This document shows positions 19,322-31,926 of a stretch of 64,000 bases of DNA, in pieces. Under the pieces are notes generated by a model. It was not told where the DNA came from, ran no database searches, and worked only from the letters and a program-made list of their open reading frames with translations. The position numbers were made by a program, and so were the translations under genes. Position 1 is the stretch's first letter, and each line of letters begins with the position of its first letter. The DNA is from Miscanthus floridulus (lineage: Eukaryota; Streptophyta; Magnoliopsida; Poales; Poaceae), in assembly GCF_019320115.1 (NCBI RefSeq), contig NC_089588.1:119007591-119071590 (forward strand). The letters run 5' to 3'.

Positions 19322-20243
19322 TTCAAATTTCATAAGTCTGTGACATAGTTTTAGAAAGTATATATGAGATTCAAGAAGTTGTGACTAGTGTTTGATAAAA
19401 ATTTCTCAAATGGGAAAATGAGCTATGTAACAATTGTAGATCTTTCTGAGATGATCAAACTTGGTATTCAGAGTTTTTTCATCTGAGGTCATTTAGTGTC
19501 TCATTTGAGCAAGTTTGACCAAGTCAAATTTGGTCAAATAAAAAAACAACACTTTGACTCTAGTATTATGAACTCTAAATGACTTCAAATTGAAAAGTTT
19601 TGAATACCAAGTTTGTTAAACTCAAAAAGATCTACAATTGTTGTTTTGGTCAACTTTCCATTTGAGAAAGTTTGGACGGTTCAAATTTGTGATTTTTAAA
19701 TTTTGACGTCTACAAACTAGTTTTCGGGACCCTAGATTGTCTCAAATTGAAAAGTTTTGAATACCGAGTTTGTTAAGCTCATCAATATATACAATCCTTA
19801 TATAGGCCATTTTTTCATTTGAGAAAGCTGTAGAACAAAAAATACTACATTTTCTCTATTTTTATAGGTTCAATAAAAAATTCCTGTCAATTTTGGTCAA
19901 AAACCGAGAAAAAATTGAAACATTGACGTTACAATAATGTGATAATAAATTTCCTATCGAATAATATTAGTTTTATGAATTTTAAGTTAGAAATATATTT
20001 TTGCATTAACAAAATACTTAGTATTAGTAACATTTATATTCTATATTCATAAAAGAAATTAAAAACTTTAGGTTACAAAATTTTCCTATTTACAATAAAT
20101 AATTAGTTAATCAATAGTATTTTTTAAAATAAATATTGCAAAGTATTGAAGTTGCTATGGAATTAATTGATTAACCTAGTATTAAACAAAAACAAAATCC
20201 CAGGCCTTTCCAATTACGCTGGCGGGTTGGCAAATTTTTCAGG
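19322..20243. other. AT-rich spacer of CACTA-1 with inverted repeats
   Basis: No gene. Related blocks (TTGAAAAGTTTTGAATACC and its complement GGTATTCAGAG) recur in both orientations at about 19440-19520, 19575-19680 and 19740-19830. The rest is AT-rich. It probably covers the 3' UTR of the transposase and intergenic DNA. Confidence 0.5.
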
Positions 20244-20480
20244 GCTTCAGTCCCGGCCCAGACCAAGAACCGAGACTAAAGGGTGGGCGGCAATTTCGGT
20301 GCCCGCTAAAAAATACCTTTAGTCCCGGATGGTAACACGAGCCGGGACTAAAGGACATTTAGTCCCGGCTGGTAAGACCAACCGGGACTAAAGGGTTGGA
20401 CCTTTAGTCCCGGTTGGTATTACCAGCCGGGACTAAATGCCCTTTAGTCCCGGCTGGTGTTACCAGCCGGGACTAAAGGG
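20244..20480. repeat. Internal hairpin array of CACTA-1
   Basis: Five palindromes of the same TTTAGTCCCGG / CCGGGACTAAA type as the terminal arrays, but located 6.7 kb inside the element and 8 bp upstream of a TATA box. It is either an operator for the second gene, bound by the element's own protein, or a scar of two fused CACTA elements. Confidence 0.85.
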
Positions 20481-20487
20481 TCGCAGG

Positions 20488-20497
20488 CTATATATAT
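20488..20497 (+). promoter_or_regulatory. TATA box of the second CACTA-1 gene
   Basis: CTATATATAT lies immediately after the internal hairpin array and before a GC-rich leader (20500-20740), as expected for the promoter of the Transposase_24/Ulp1 gene. Confidence 0.6.
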
Positions 20498-20850
20498 CGA
20501 ACGTCTGTTCTGTTCATCTTCGATCTCGCCTCCGTCGCTCAGCCGCCCGCCTGGCCACGCCATCCGCCGTCGTCGAGCTCGTCTCTGCCGCGCCGCCGTC
20601 GTCGTCTACCCCCGCCCGGCCGCGCCATTCTCCAGGCCCGCATCGCCGCATCCTGTCTCCGCCGCCGCACCCGACCCCACCATCCGTCGCCGACGCTTCC
20701 CGCGCGCCCACGCCGTACGGCCTCCGTCGATCGAACTCGATATGATCTGCTGCTCTCGATCGGCTTTTTTTTAGATTTTTTTTACAAAGTCTCTTATAGA
20801 TGCATGCGTACATATATTTGTTGTTAATCGTTGTGTTTCTACTCATGTAG

Positions 20851-23800
20851 CCGGTCTCTGGATCTACATCAACCACCGGCAAGAGTAGGAAAGTCCGAGG
20901 GCCAAAAAGCCATTAGAGGGTCGTTTCATAATATCAGAATTCGACACCGACACCGGCAAACCATTGGGACCACATGCTCAGACATATGTCAATCAATGTG
21001 GGTTCATTGTAAGGGATAGGATCCCAGTTAGTGCTCGTGAATGGAAGCAGAAGATATCCGCTCCTAATGTTAGTTTTGTATTTGATCGTGACAAGAACCT
21101 AGCTTGGAGAGATATCACTCAGCATTTCACATTACAAGCAGATGATGTTTTGAAGGAGCTAGTGAGGGATTGGACAATGAAGAAGATGGCAACATTGTTC
21201 CAGAGTTGGAAGAAGACATTGTATAAAAAGTTTATCTTGAAGAATGAAACGCCGGATTTCAATGCTAAGGCGTTTGTCAAGTTGGAGTCCCATTGGGATG
21301 ACTTCGTACAATACAAGACATCTCAAGAGAGTGAGGAACATGTGATGAGGAATCAGCAGAATGCCCGACAGAAGCAATACCATCATCGCATGGGATCAGG
21401 TGGTTATAGGAGTGCTATTCCCAAGTGGCAGAACCTAGAAGCAGAGATTACTGCCAAGGGAATCATACCTGAAACAATAGAGAAGAACTGGCCTCAACGC
21501 GCAAAGAATTGGTTCTACGCTCATGGGGGAAGCCTAGACCTAGACACTGGCAAGCTAATTTTCGGCCAAAAAATTGAGAGAGCAACACAGAGACTAGCTC
21601 GTGCTAGGGAAGAAGCTGATAGTGGTGTTTTCAAGCCCAACAGAGAGAAGGATGAATTGACATATGCACTAGAGAATCCCGAACACGGTGGTCGAACAAG
21701 ACGCTATGGGGCGATTCCGTGGCTACACGCATTCCCAGCAGACAAGGATACCTACAGAAGCCGCCAAAGAAAGAAGGATGAGGAGGCAGAACGAATCCAT
21801 GCATTGGAGCAATTTGTTGACGAGTCACGACAAGCATTGCTTGAATCACGTGAACGAGAAAAATCTCTTGAGGCAAGAATGCAGGAGGAGATCAAGAGGC
21901 AAGTGCAGCTAGCAATGAGTCAAATGCAATCGCAATCAACGCCGGGAGTCACCATTAGCCCCGTTGGTCAGATGAAAAGTAGTTGTGCTTCTACGGAGCT
22001 GCCAGTTATTCAAGACGACGCTGGGTTGCGCTTCCCTGTTGATGACATTACCAAGCCTCTAACAACATGTGAGCTACACATTCCAGATGGTAATAATGCA
22101 TCAATCATGGTGGCTGTCGGGGTTGTATCTCCAATAGACCGAACGAAGACACCAAGAATCCATGGGTCAGTTATTCAACCTGGATATGCTAGCGTCTCGG
22201 TCGATAGAGTGCTCAAAGGTTACAGCAATGTTCCTCTTGACATTGAAGGCGGTGATGGGGAGAAGACACTAGGAGAAGCAGAAAAGACATTTATTCAATG
22301 GCGCAAACGCTTCATCATCATTCCTAGGGCGCCACCGCTTCCCCTACCTCACCCTAGGTACGAATGAAAGTGAATGAAATATTATTTTCCATTAATTTTC
22401 TATTGGCTTAAAAAATAATTGACACACAACTTGTTTTTGTAGCAGGGTCTCCCCCCAGCCTAACCTAATCATTCATTCCCCATCTCATCACAGCGTCGCG
22501 GGGGGCGAGACGACTTCATCCCCACGGCGATCGCCAACTCCTACACCGGCCCCATCGCCTCCACGACGATCTCCAACTCCTACACCGGCCCCACCGCCTC
22601 CACAACGATCTCCAACGCCTCCACGCCGGTCTCCACCAACACCGGCCACATCGCCTCCACGCCGGTCTCCAACACCGCCCCCACCCCCTCCACAGCGACG
22701 CACTATAAAGACGTCTAAGGTCCCGGCGGCAAAGAAGACCCCGAGAAAAAGAGTTATTTCTCAAGAAATACTTTCTGAAAAAACTGATGAGCAAATAGCA
22801 GCTGAAGAAGACAAAAAAGTGAAAGATTTTTTTATAGATACCAAAAAGAAGAGTCAAGCGAAGCTTAAGGAGAAGCCGTACTTTTACCTACCACGAGAGG
22901 TGCTGAGGCAGAAGGTCGATGCTCACAAGAAAAAGATGATTGAAGTTCGTAAGCCTTCGCCACTATCAGACTATGACCGCTCCCTCGTGAAGTCACATGA
23001 TGCAGATAAGAAAAGGAAAAGAGCATCAGGGAAGGATGTCCCACAGCTCGGACAACAGAAGCAACCAATGCAAAATCTTGTTGTTGCTAATCAATATGGT
23101 TCCAACATAGAAGTCTATCGACCAGACAACTCTGGAGAAGTGTCGGTTCAAGCCCTTAATGCTTTTTTTCAAGATACTGGTTTAACCTTGGATCAATTGA
23201 CGGGCAAAGCTCCAATCCAGAACCTAGAAGTTGATACCTGGAAGACTTATAAATATGGCAAAAGTCTGTACAACCCTGCGGCTCTGAATGAATTGGGTAC
23301 ACAAATGTACTTCCTCAACAAGTGGTACATGCAGGCGTGTGGCAGGGGTGAGCAGTGGATCTTTGTCAGATTTAGAGACCATCATTACTTCCGTGGCGAT
23401 GACATCTTACATATTAGTTTCGAAGAATTGCATCAACTATACCACATGGACGCTCTGGACAAATCAATCATTAGCTCCTTTTGTTTGTAAGTGATTCTTA
23501 CTTTTATTTAATAAACTCACTTCCATGCGTACGTGTATATAATTATCCTCACATGTAACTTATATTTATATACAGATTCCAGATGTCAGAGCTCCAAAGA
23601 ATACAAGACACCAGTGTTGGCTTCATTGATCCTTATATCGTATTCAAAACCGGTATTATTGTCAAGGAGCGATGGGTATCTGAAGCACAGGAGAATATCA
23701 TGATGTTCTTCGTGAAGCAGCACAACAAGACAACAATACTTTTCCCGTACAACTTTGAGTAAGTGTTAATAATAATGTAGTCTACACATTTTATGTAATA

Positions 23801-24522
23801 TCAATACAACTTATATGCATGTACGTGTGTGTATAAACCAATGCAGTTTTCACTGGATACTCATTGTCATTGAGTTAAACTCAAGTCGGTTACTAATCTT
23901 TGACTCGTTGAGAAAAGAACGGGCACTATACCAAGATATGATAGACATTATCCAGGGGTAATTTCGATCTCTCGCGCACAACTATTATTGAATAGACTTT
24001 GCCATAATTTATTAACGATCGTACATTATTGGTCGCACAGGGTTTGGAAAGAGTTTATTCGGCAACATTGTAAGGATTGCAAGGCACCACTTAATGTAGT
24101 TGAAATACCATTAAGTTGTACTATATACACTTCCCCACGTGTTTAATTACTATATCGTACTTCAATTTACGTGTGAGATGATGAGAATAATCTTCTTCTC
24201 GTACAGTGGTGTTTGCGGCAGGAACCAGGTAATAACTTGTGTGGATACTACGTTTGTGAATTTATCACTGCGCACATAAGAAGAACTCCTGAAGATGTCC
24301 TCAGAGTACGTATATATCAATTTTTATTTATTTTTAAATGAATATATATACATATATGTGTATTAATACTTTTTCTTTTATTTCAAATGCAAGACTGAAT
24401 GGTTGAAACGAAGGGTCATGCAAAAAGACCATCTGAAAGCAGTTCAAGAGTCAATAGTAGGATATCTTCTAGAAAAAGTGCTAAATCCCAACGGCGAGTT
24501 CTACTTTGATCTTAAGGAATAA
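20851..24522 (+). pseudogene. Transposase_24-like protein with a C-terminal Ulp1-type cysteine protease (CACTA-borne)
   Basis: Second CACTA gene. Exon 20851-22357 encodes a Transposase_24-type region (QCGFIVRDRIPVSAREWK ... WDDFVQYKTS, KNWPQRAKNWFYAHGG), then a coiled coil (EFVDESRQALLESREREK). Exon 22446-23486 is proline-rich (repeats of PRRSPTPTPAP), then basic. Exons 23576-23758, 23847-23957, from 24041, 24207-24305 and 24394-24522 form a C48 (Ulp1) protease fold with histidine in FHW (23851-23853), aspartate in IFDS (23902-23904), glutamine in RQEPGNN and cysteine in LCGYY (24240-24242). All four catalytic positions are present. Defects: an A-run at 20904-20908 appears one base short, and the donor of the exon at 24041 is unclear. 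The first exon is not identified. Confidence 0.8.
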
Positions 24523-24801
24523 ATGATGTAAATTAAATGTTTATTGATATCGTTATTTTCGAGAACAAGATTATGAAAGTGTTGTATATATACATATATA
24601 TATATATATCTATAATATATATAGTTTCATACTTTATTCGAATATAATAATGCTCAAGATGAGAATTAGATGTAATTATACGCATGCGTGTATTTATATT
24701 AGCAGCGTAGAATACGTACATAAAAACATATTATATATTAAACAAATACGTGTAACTGAACTGAAAACAAATTAAACAAAAAAAAAGAAAAAGAAAAGGA
24801 A

Positions 24802-25056
24802 CCTTTAGTCCCGGTTGGGGTTACCAACCGGGACTAAAGGGTGAACCGTTAGTCCCGGTTGGTGTTACCAACCGGGACTAAAGGATGCGCCAGGTTTGCT
24901 CGGCTGGAGGACCTTTAGTCCCGGTTGGTGTTACCAACCGGGACTAAAGGTCCCTCTTTAGTCCCGGCTCGATGACCCGGGACTGAAGGTTCCACCTTTA
25001 GTCCCGGGATCGTTGTCCCGGTGCGGTAACCGGGACTAAAGGCTGTTACCGCCCGG
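24802..25056. repeat. 3' subterminal hairpin array of CACTA-1
   Basis: About five palindromes of TTTAGTCCCGGTTGG / CCAACCGGGACTAAA, ending just before the right terminus. They are matched by the arrays at 13577 and 20244. Confidence 0.88.
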
Positions 25057-25082
25057 GACAACAAGTCCATTCTGTAGTAGTG

Positions 25083-25740
25083 AGAGAATGACATTATTGC
25101 TGGGTGTATTCACGTGGCTTACATCTTTTTATGGTCGCGTACAGCTAGCAGGCGGGGGTCGATTGAGGTGTACGCCTCCTTCCTCGCAACTGCGACGAAC
25201 ATTATTGATTCGCTGGTAAACCACTGTCAACACGCGTCCCTAATGGTTGTTGCGGCATGCGCCCGTTCTTTCTAGGTGTTTTCGTCTGAGCGAGTATAGC
25301 AAAGAGTTGCAGGTAAAAAGCATTGATTATATGGCACCAGGATGGTCAGCCTCAAATGAAAAGGTGGCGACTTTCAAATTATATATGTCCTTGAGATCTA
25401 CAAAATTCATATAAATATAATCTCTCCTTATGAGCTCATATGAAAAGGTTATAGTTTTTAAATGTGTTAAATAGAAGAGTGCCATCTCACTATTTTTCCT
25501 GTGCGAAATATGATACACTACTAAAAAAACTACTTCACTTGATAATGACTTCTAACTTCATAGGTGACAATTTTATCGCACTGTCTCTAGAGATCATTTC
25601 GGCGCTCAAAAACCACGCCCACATTAGAAAATGAATTTTAGAGGCAATCCTGTTAATGCACCCGCCACTAGAAAACCCAAGGCATAAGAACAAACCTGGC
25701 CCAATTGCGCGCCCATTGTTAATCCTAACTCTCTTTTATC
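25083..25740. other. Intergenic, with a second CACTA-like terminus at 25515
   Basis: No gene. At 25515-25530 the sequence CACTACTAAAAAAACTAC resembles a CACTA left end, preceded by an AT-rich stretch of a kind often found in CACTA tails. The matching right end was not found in this window. Confidence 0.35.
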
Positions 25741-25975
25741 ACTCATGAAGATGACTCGTATAGTGACTGCAAACCTGCTCCAATGCCTTATGATATTGTA
25801 CCCTATTAAGGAAAAACCGAAGAATAAAAGGAGATTCACTATGCTGGGTATCCTAGGGTGTTTGAAGGCTATACTGACTCCAACGGGATATCTAATGCTG
25901 ATAAAATTTATGCCACAAGTGGAAATGTGTTTACCCTTAGAGGTGGTGCTGTTCTATATAAGTTATGCAATGGAG
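25741..25975 (+). pseudogene. Copia-type RNase H fragment
   Basis: The translated residues FEGYTDSN.ISNADKIYATSG.VFTLRGGAV match the conserved Copia pol RNase H block (EGY-D-NW...T-GYVFTLGGGAVSW). Upstream residues (IKEKPKNKRRFTMLG) lie in another frame. It is a short decayed scrap without LTRs. Confidence 0.65.
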
Positions 25976-26040
25976 CCTTGTCCCAGGCATGCCGCTGTGT
26001 CGCCGAGCCTGCTCCCGCACATGCCACTGCCCTGAGCTTG

Positions 26041-26945
26041 CACTACTACAAAAATGATTTTACGAGACACTGCCCAAACATTAACTTAGGCAGTCACAAA
26101 ATCCAACCGCCTCATAAAATGCCAGACGATTAACGAAGGCGGTCGTTTTATTTACCGAGGCACCAAAAAATGACTGCCTCGCAAAATCGATTTACAGAGG
26201 CGGTCATTTTATTTACGGAGGCGGTTAGAAAATGCCCGTCTTCGAAAATGGATTTACTGAGGCGGTTGGTCTATTTTTCGGAGGCAGGCACACAATAAGG
26301 CCCGCCTCCAAAAATACTAGCCCAGCTCTGAGCCCACAGCAGCCCTCGTTGGTGGGGAAGGGGCCTCTGTCGACTAGAGGAAGATAGCCGTTGTCGCTAG
26401 TGAGGAAGGGGTTGCTGCTAGCAAGCGCGAGAGGAAAGGGAGCCCCACGGCTGGTCTGGCGGCGCCGGCGCTAGGGCCGTCATGGCCGCGCATCTAGTCG
26501 CGTTGCTGCCGAAGGCAACCGTGCCCGCACATCTAACCGCGCCGCCAGGGCCCTCATGCGAGGGCAGACCGTGCTGCCGTCGTCCTTACCCGGATGCGGG
26601 CGCCACCGCAGGCCCTGGGTGCACCGCTCGTCGTCCTCCATGAGCTAATACCGTTGGAAGGAGGGGTTGCGTCCTCCATGAGAAAGAGGACAGCAACGCC
26701 GCCCCTATGCACCCCGATCTGGATCTAGGAGAGTCGCTGGCAGGGGACAAGCGCCTCCGTCGAGGGGCTGTTTCCGCTCGGGCAGGCCATGCCAGCGCCG
26801 CGGGGTAGGTCACGCTACCACTCAGAGTTGGGGCGCCGGCGTTGGGAGAGGAGATGGGGTGCCGACATTTTAAGAGCTGGCGGGGTGGTGATTGTGGATC
26901 GTGGATTTGGGAGAGAGAGAGAGCTAGCATTAAGGTGTGATTCAT
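26041..26945 (+). mobile_element. CACTA left end, family 3, truncated
   Basis: It starts CACTACTACAAAAATG followed by an array of GAGGCGGTCATTTT / CGCCTC motifs (26110-26310), a different subterminal repeat from the other two families. A GC-rich leader follows to about 26945. The complementary right end TTTTTGTAGTAGTG was not found in the window, so the element is truncated or its right half is lost. The right boundary given is approximate. Confidence 0.6.
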
Positions 26946-28021
26946 GGACCGGACAGAATTAAAGATTCCACTGCGGTCATCACAGACCAGAGTAGTACTA
27001 AAAGACGGCGATTTTAGAGCATCTCCAGCAGCTCACGAATATTTCATCCCCAATAAGTGGTATTGGTAATCACCAATACTGCTTGTTCTGATTATTTGGG
27101 GAGAAGCTCCAGCATATCACCAATATTTCATCCCCAATTGATATGGGTCCCACCTGTCAGTGAAAAAGGCTATATTTTTTCCCCACATGGTCGTCTCCCT
27201 CCCCTCGCTGCTTTATTCTATCGCAACTGGCCTGCTACCGCTGCAGCTTTGTCTCACCCAGCGGTCACCTCTTTCTCTCCCCTGCCGGACGCCGCTCCTC
27301 CATCGTGCGGGGGCTCCTCCCTGCAGACGCAGGCTCCACCGTGCGTGGGCTCCTCCCCGCGGACACGGCCTCCATGGTGGGCGTCTTCATCTCCTCCTTG
27401 ACTGCCGCCTCCCCCAATGGCTCCTCCACAATGACCGTCTCGCCGTCTTTGAATCCGTGGTCTTCTCGCCGTCTTTGAATCCGGCCACGACAGTCCTGAC
27501 CCGTGCCACGTCGTCCTCGACTCCGCCAATCGTCGCTCGGCCCTGACCTCGCGCCACGCCCGTTCCGGTCCTAGTCCCCACCGTGACAGCCCCGGGGTGG
27601 ACCTTTCTGTGAGAAGCCGTGGTCCCGGACCCCACCACACCGACGCCGGCGACGACCCCCGGCCGCGATACGTGGAGTAGGAGACCGTCAGCCCGTAGGA
27701 GCAGCTGCAGAGGAGTTGCATGGAGGGGCGGCCAAGGACGCAGAGGACGACCAGCGTGTTAGGAAGTAACGCAGACGATTCACCAAGTGCCAGGATAAGA
27801 GCGAGCCAGACAGTGAAGATTAGTCTATCAAGCTAGACTACCGTGAATTTCCATTTGTACAGGAGAAAAGGGACCTGTATAAGAATGTGAAAGGTAGGAG
27901 AGTAGTCAGGCAAAGAGAGACAATGCAAAACTCGACGGTACTATTTTAAATCAGCTAGATTGGCGGGGCAGCAACATCGATAAACCGTACTTATATTATA
28001 CTACTAGTGGGGTTTAGGGAA
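26946..28021. other. GC-rich non-coding interval
   Basis: Overlapping open frames on both strands at 27057-27721 are compositional (C/G-rich, no recognisable domain). A short direct repeat CACCAATATTTCATCCCCAA-like occurs at 27030-27140 next to GAGCATCTCCAGCAG, a motif often seen at ends of grass MITEs. No gene is supported. Confidence 0.4.
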
Positions 28022-28434
28022 TCAATGTCATGTGCACGCATGCCGCTTTAGCGCTAATAACGGATCTCTGCCGGGTCGAATCGATGTAATTTAATCACCG
28101 AAACCAATGCCATCTGCACTCAGGCCACTTCAGCGCTAAGGGCGTCCCCAACAAGGGCATGTGAGCTAGCCATTTGCATACGTGGACAACAAAGAAATAT
28201 TAAAAAACTCAACGCTAGCCACCGAAGCTCGTCGCTCGGCTCGCACGTCTCCCCGTGAACCCTGCTGCCTCTGTCATCCAGACCCACCTAGGTGAGGTGT
28301 GCCGCTAGATATTTGTTTATTCTTTTCGGTTCCGCTCCTTGTCTATCGATTTTACACCGCCGTTGAGGACACCCTAATATCAGATCTCTAATCACCAAAA
28401 CCAATGTCATCTGCAATCAGGCCACTTCAGCGCT
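28022..28434. repeat. Three copies of a 40-bp sequence, the second split by a MITE
   Basis: Versions of AATGCCATCTGCACTCAGG followed by CCACTTCAGCGCTAAT occur at about 28022-28063, 28099-28139 and 28395-28434. The MITE at 28140-28374 sits at the right edge of the second copy. Confidence 0.65.
28140..28374. mobile_element. Tourist-type MITE
   Basis: Inverted ends GGGCGTCCCCAAC and (reverse complement) GGGTGTCCTCAAC, flanked by TAA at 28137-28139 and 28375-28377; 235 bp. The TAA duplication fits PIF/Harbinger-derived Tourist MITEs. The neighbouring third repeat copy (CAGCGCTAATATC) shows the uninterrupted site. Confidence 0.78.
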
Positions 28435-28585
28435 AATATCGAAAGAGTCCAAATGGTTCAGATCCACTTTATACGCTGAATGAACTACAACTACCACCAT
28501 CCTACTAATATTTTCGTCCTCGTTTCACATAAAAGCATTAACTCGGAGATGGTGGGATGGACTCTAGAAACTATATATATTGGTC

Positions 28586-31546
28586 TATAGCACCTGGTTT
28601 TAAGAACAAAACTAGATAAACACCATATGTGAGCTAGGAAGTCAAATCTCATGTATAGCTACAAATAAGGGTAATATCAGTAGACAATGCTCAATATATA
28701 ACATACTTAGTATAAAGAATGTAACCTTAGATTGCAAATAGAGGAAAGACAACTGTGATCTTCGGGTGAAGACTCCAATTCTATAGGGACAACTGACTGG
28801 TTGATCACAAGTCTAATTACTCTAAACTCTAGTAATCTGGTACCCATCGGGATTTTTCAAAGATTTAAAAAGTAAAGCAAGCGTAAGTACATGTCGTACT
28901 CAATAAATATAACATGGGGTTCATGAGGCTCAAAAGGCTAACACTGGTTAACTGCGATTTGCCTTTAATGAGTCATCTTTTAGCAATTGGGTGGCAACAA
29001 GTTTATTCCCAAGCCCATGTAAACACATGATCAGGTAAACATGAATAATGAATAGCATAAACGGTAATTATTAGTGAACATCTTTATTATCAGTGTTCAT
29101 CATCTATTCCGTAAGAGTTCCAAGGCCCCTCATGACCGTGAGCACGACTGATATACCAGTTTTACACTCTGCAGAGGTTGTAGGCTTTCACTGCTAGTCG
29201 TGATTTACCCTTTCACCCGAGGTTATGAGCTTCTTAGCCCACTACAGAGGAAGGTCGACAGGGTTCACTATGAAGCCTTTCAAAGGTTCGTCTAACAACT
29301 TAGGGCCATTAGATTCACTTGGCAAACAGATATAGAAACCCCCTGTCGAATGGCACAATTCCATCACGGCTATACACATAAGAGTAGAGGCTATCCTATG
29401 CCCGATTTGTCAAGCCATTCTTACGCCAATAAACATAACCTCTAACAAGCTATAAAAGGTCCTCATACTGAGCTAAAGCCAGAGCCATGTTGCCCTCACA
29501 GCTGTACTGTAAGTCTCGGATGATCACTTACAGTCCTTAGGGAGAGGAATCTAGAGCAAAACAGCCCAATGCTCTAGCCCCCTTGTTCCATGTCGCTAAA
29601 AAGCATCTTTTAATGTTTATTGCATATTCCATTAGTCAAGTTACAAGATCATGGCTTTAGTTTGAGCACTAGCATCATACTACCCAATGCAACACCCCAT
29701 AGGTATCAAGGCACAAGGTACAAAGTACTAGGAAATCCTCAGTGTTAGTCAAGGTAGAGACATGCAGTATGATAAGTGATTAATGGTGAATAGGTAACAA
29801 GGATAATCCCATGATATACTTGCCTTAAAACTCTGATCCTTCTTCAAGTCGAAAACTTCAAAGAAACTCCTTGATCAACACGTAATGCTCACCGACTGGA
29901 CAGGATCATGAAGCACCACACAAGCATCCATGCAATCATACACGAAGCAAACAATAGATCTAAATTAGAACAATACACCAAACATATGAAACAACAAGTA
30001 AAAGGGTTTTAAAGATGTTCTGCTCGTTACTATGAACACACGGATGCAAAAAGCACACTAATCGAAGTTATAACGAAATTAAATAAGATTTCCTTTAATA
30101 AAATAATAGATTTAAAACTAATATCAAATTTCAAAAGTTGAAAATATATTTAACAGTAGTATAAACTTGTAGATTACTCAATTACAAATCTAACGCAACT
30201 TGAACCGGTCAAATCGGAGTTAAAACGGAGAAACTACGCATAAAATAAGATCAGTGACAATTCTGTAAATAGATGGAACTTGATTTTTGAATTAAAATAA
30301 ATAAAATCTGATTTTTAAATCTGGCCGAGGACTGCGGGTTCGATTCCAAGAAAATGCAGGGGGTCTTTAGCAAAACTACAGCGACGGCGGGTTATATACT
30401 TAAAAACTTGGAGAACTCTAGCAAAATTACCTGCTAAGGGGTATCTTATAATCTAGGCCGTTGGATCAAAGATGGATGGCTACTGAGGGTTGGGAGGATT
30501 TCTTCGACCTGCACAGTGACTCCGGCGCGGTGGTGGCCATTAATGGCAGCGAGGAGCTTGCCGGCGTGCACGGGGAAGCGCCTACGAACCATGTTACGAC
30601 ATGGAGAAAGCACCGGGAGAGAGAGCGGACCACGGTGAACTCACCTAGGGGCTTCCCGATGTCGGAGAGGCTGCCGGGGTGGAGACCGAAGGTGGCAGGT
30701 GAACACAAGCTCGGCGAGATCCGAAACGCGGCGGCAACATGAAGCCAAGGCTAGAGCGGCGGCGTAGATGGATGCGGAGGTGGTCGCGGAGCTTTATAGG
30801 GAGCTTGGCGTGGAGGTCACGCCAAATCCGTCAGATACGGGGCGGAGTTGGAGCAGTGGCGGACTCCCGGCTCGGGTTAGAGTCTCGCTCGGGCAAGGCT
30901 GGAGGTGGGAGACGACTGACACATGGGTCCTACCAGTCAGCGAGAGGAGAGCACGGGGTCGGGCTGTCAGCCAGAGAAAGGGAAGAGGGCACACGCTGGG
31001 CTTTCCTTCGGTGAGCCGGGCCGCGGAACTAAGGTGGGAGAGAGTGGCTGGGCTGCTGCGACGCTGTGCGGGAACGGGCCGGCGAAAAGGAGCAAGCTGG
31101 GCCATGCAGGACGAAAGGGGGAGAGGGGAGGTTTGTTCATTTTTCTCAAACTTTTCCCATTTTCCTTTTTCAACCCAAATTCAAATATGATCCAAATCAA
31201 ATTCAAATATAGTTTCAAATGTACTTTTCAAGATGAGAACTTTTGGGAGATTTCCAAAACTAAACTTTTGCAAAATCTTTTATTTTCCAATTCTCTTTTT
31301 CTTTTCTTTTCTTTTATTTCAAAGCCATTTTCAAATGCATTTTGAATTCATTTTGAATTTTGGTTTCATCCACTCATTGCAATAAATCAAATGCACCGGC
31401 ATGTATGCACATCCATGTTGCTACTCCTTATGATGAATTTTAATATAATGAAAATATTCTTTTCCTATATTTCATGAGCACAAAAAAAGTTCATAAATTA
31501 ATCATTTTAAACCTATTTTTAAAAGTACAAATTTTAGGGTGTTACA
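28586..31546 (-). repeat. 3' LTR of the Gypsy-type element
   Basis: 2,961 bp, about the same sequence as 39746-42762. On the minus strand it begins TGTAACACCCTAAAATTTG and ends GGTGCTATA. The open frames at 30461-31345 inside it recur in the other LTR and are not host genes. Confidence 0.9.
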
Positions 31547-31560
31547 ATTCTACCCCCTTA
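31547..31560 (-). promoter_or_regulatory. Polypurine tract of the Gypsy-type element
   Basis: On the minus strand the bases TAAGGGGGTAGAAT lie directly before the LTR start TGTAACACC. This is the expected primer for plus-strand DNA synthesis. Confidence 0.75.
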
Positions 31561-31926
31561 AGATGATTCTCGTCCTCGAGATTCGGAAGACGTCGACTAG
31601 GAGATAGGGATACTCTGTCTTTGGATTCTTTTTCATTTTCTTGAGTAGTTCCATCTTCTTGATAAGGATCCCAGTTTACTTTGCATACCTGTAAATCTTA
31701 CTACAAGTAACTTGCCAAACTGATTCCAAGATTTTGAAATGTACTCCGAACAATACTCAGGTAACTCCAATCACTAGGCCACATTTTCTTTAATACCAAT
31801 TCTCTTTCTTAAAATATCCACCTTCCAACAAAGCCTGACGAATCTCTTAGTCAGAAGGAGATTCTACTACCAATCTTCAAAACATTAATGATTCTGATCA
31901 AGTTGCTCAAACTTAGAATATAATTC

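Larger units (their letters stand above)
13514..25082 (+). mobile_element. Complete CACTA (En/Spm) element, family 1
   Basis: The left end CACTAGAGAATAGACTT and right end (reverse complement) CACTACTACAGAATGGACTT are inverted repeats; the left copy lacks a few bases after CACTA. AGA is duplicated at 13511-13513 and 25083-25085. Arrays of TTTAGTCCCGG...CCGGGACTAAA hairpins lie near both ends and once inside. It is 11,569 bp and carries three plus-strand transcription units: GRF zinc finger, TNP2-type transposase and Transposase_24/Ulp1. The transposase is broken, so this copy is not autonomous now. It lies about 450 bp upstream of the NLR1 start. Confidence 0.93.

Noticed and set aside
27057..27721. 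Overlapping plus and minus ORFs of 114-155 codons
   Set aside because: Compositional: a GC-rich stretch leaves several frames open at once; no domain, start context or splice pattern supports a gene.
30461..31345. GC-rich ORFs as host genes
   Set aside because: The same frames recur in the partner LTR at 41657-42413, so they are LTR sequence.
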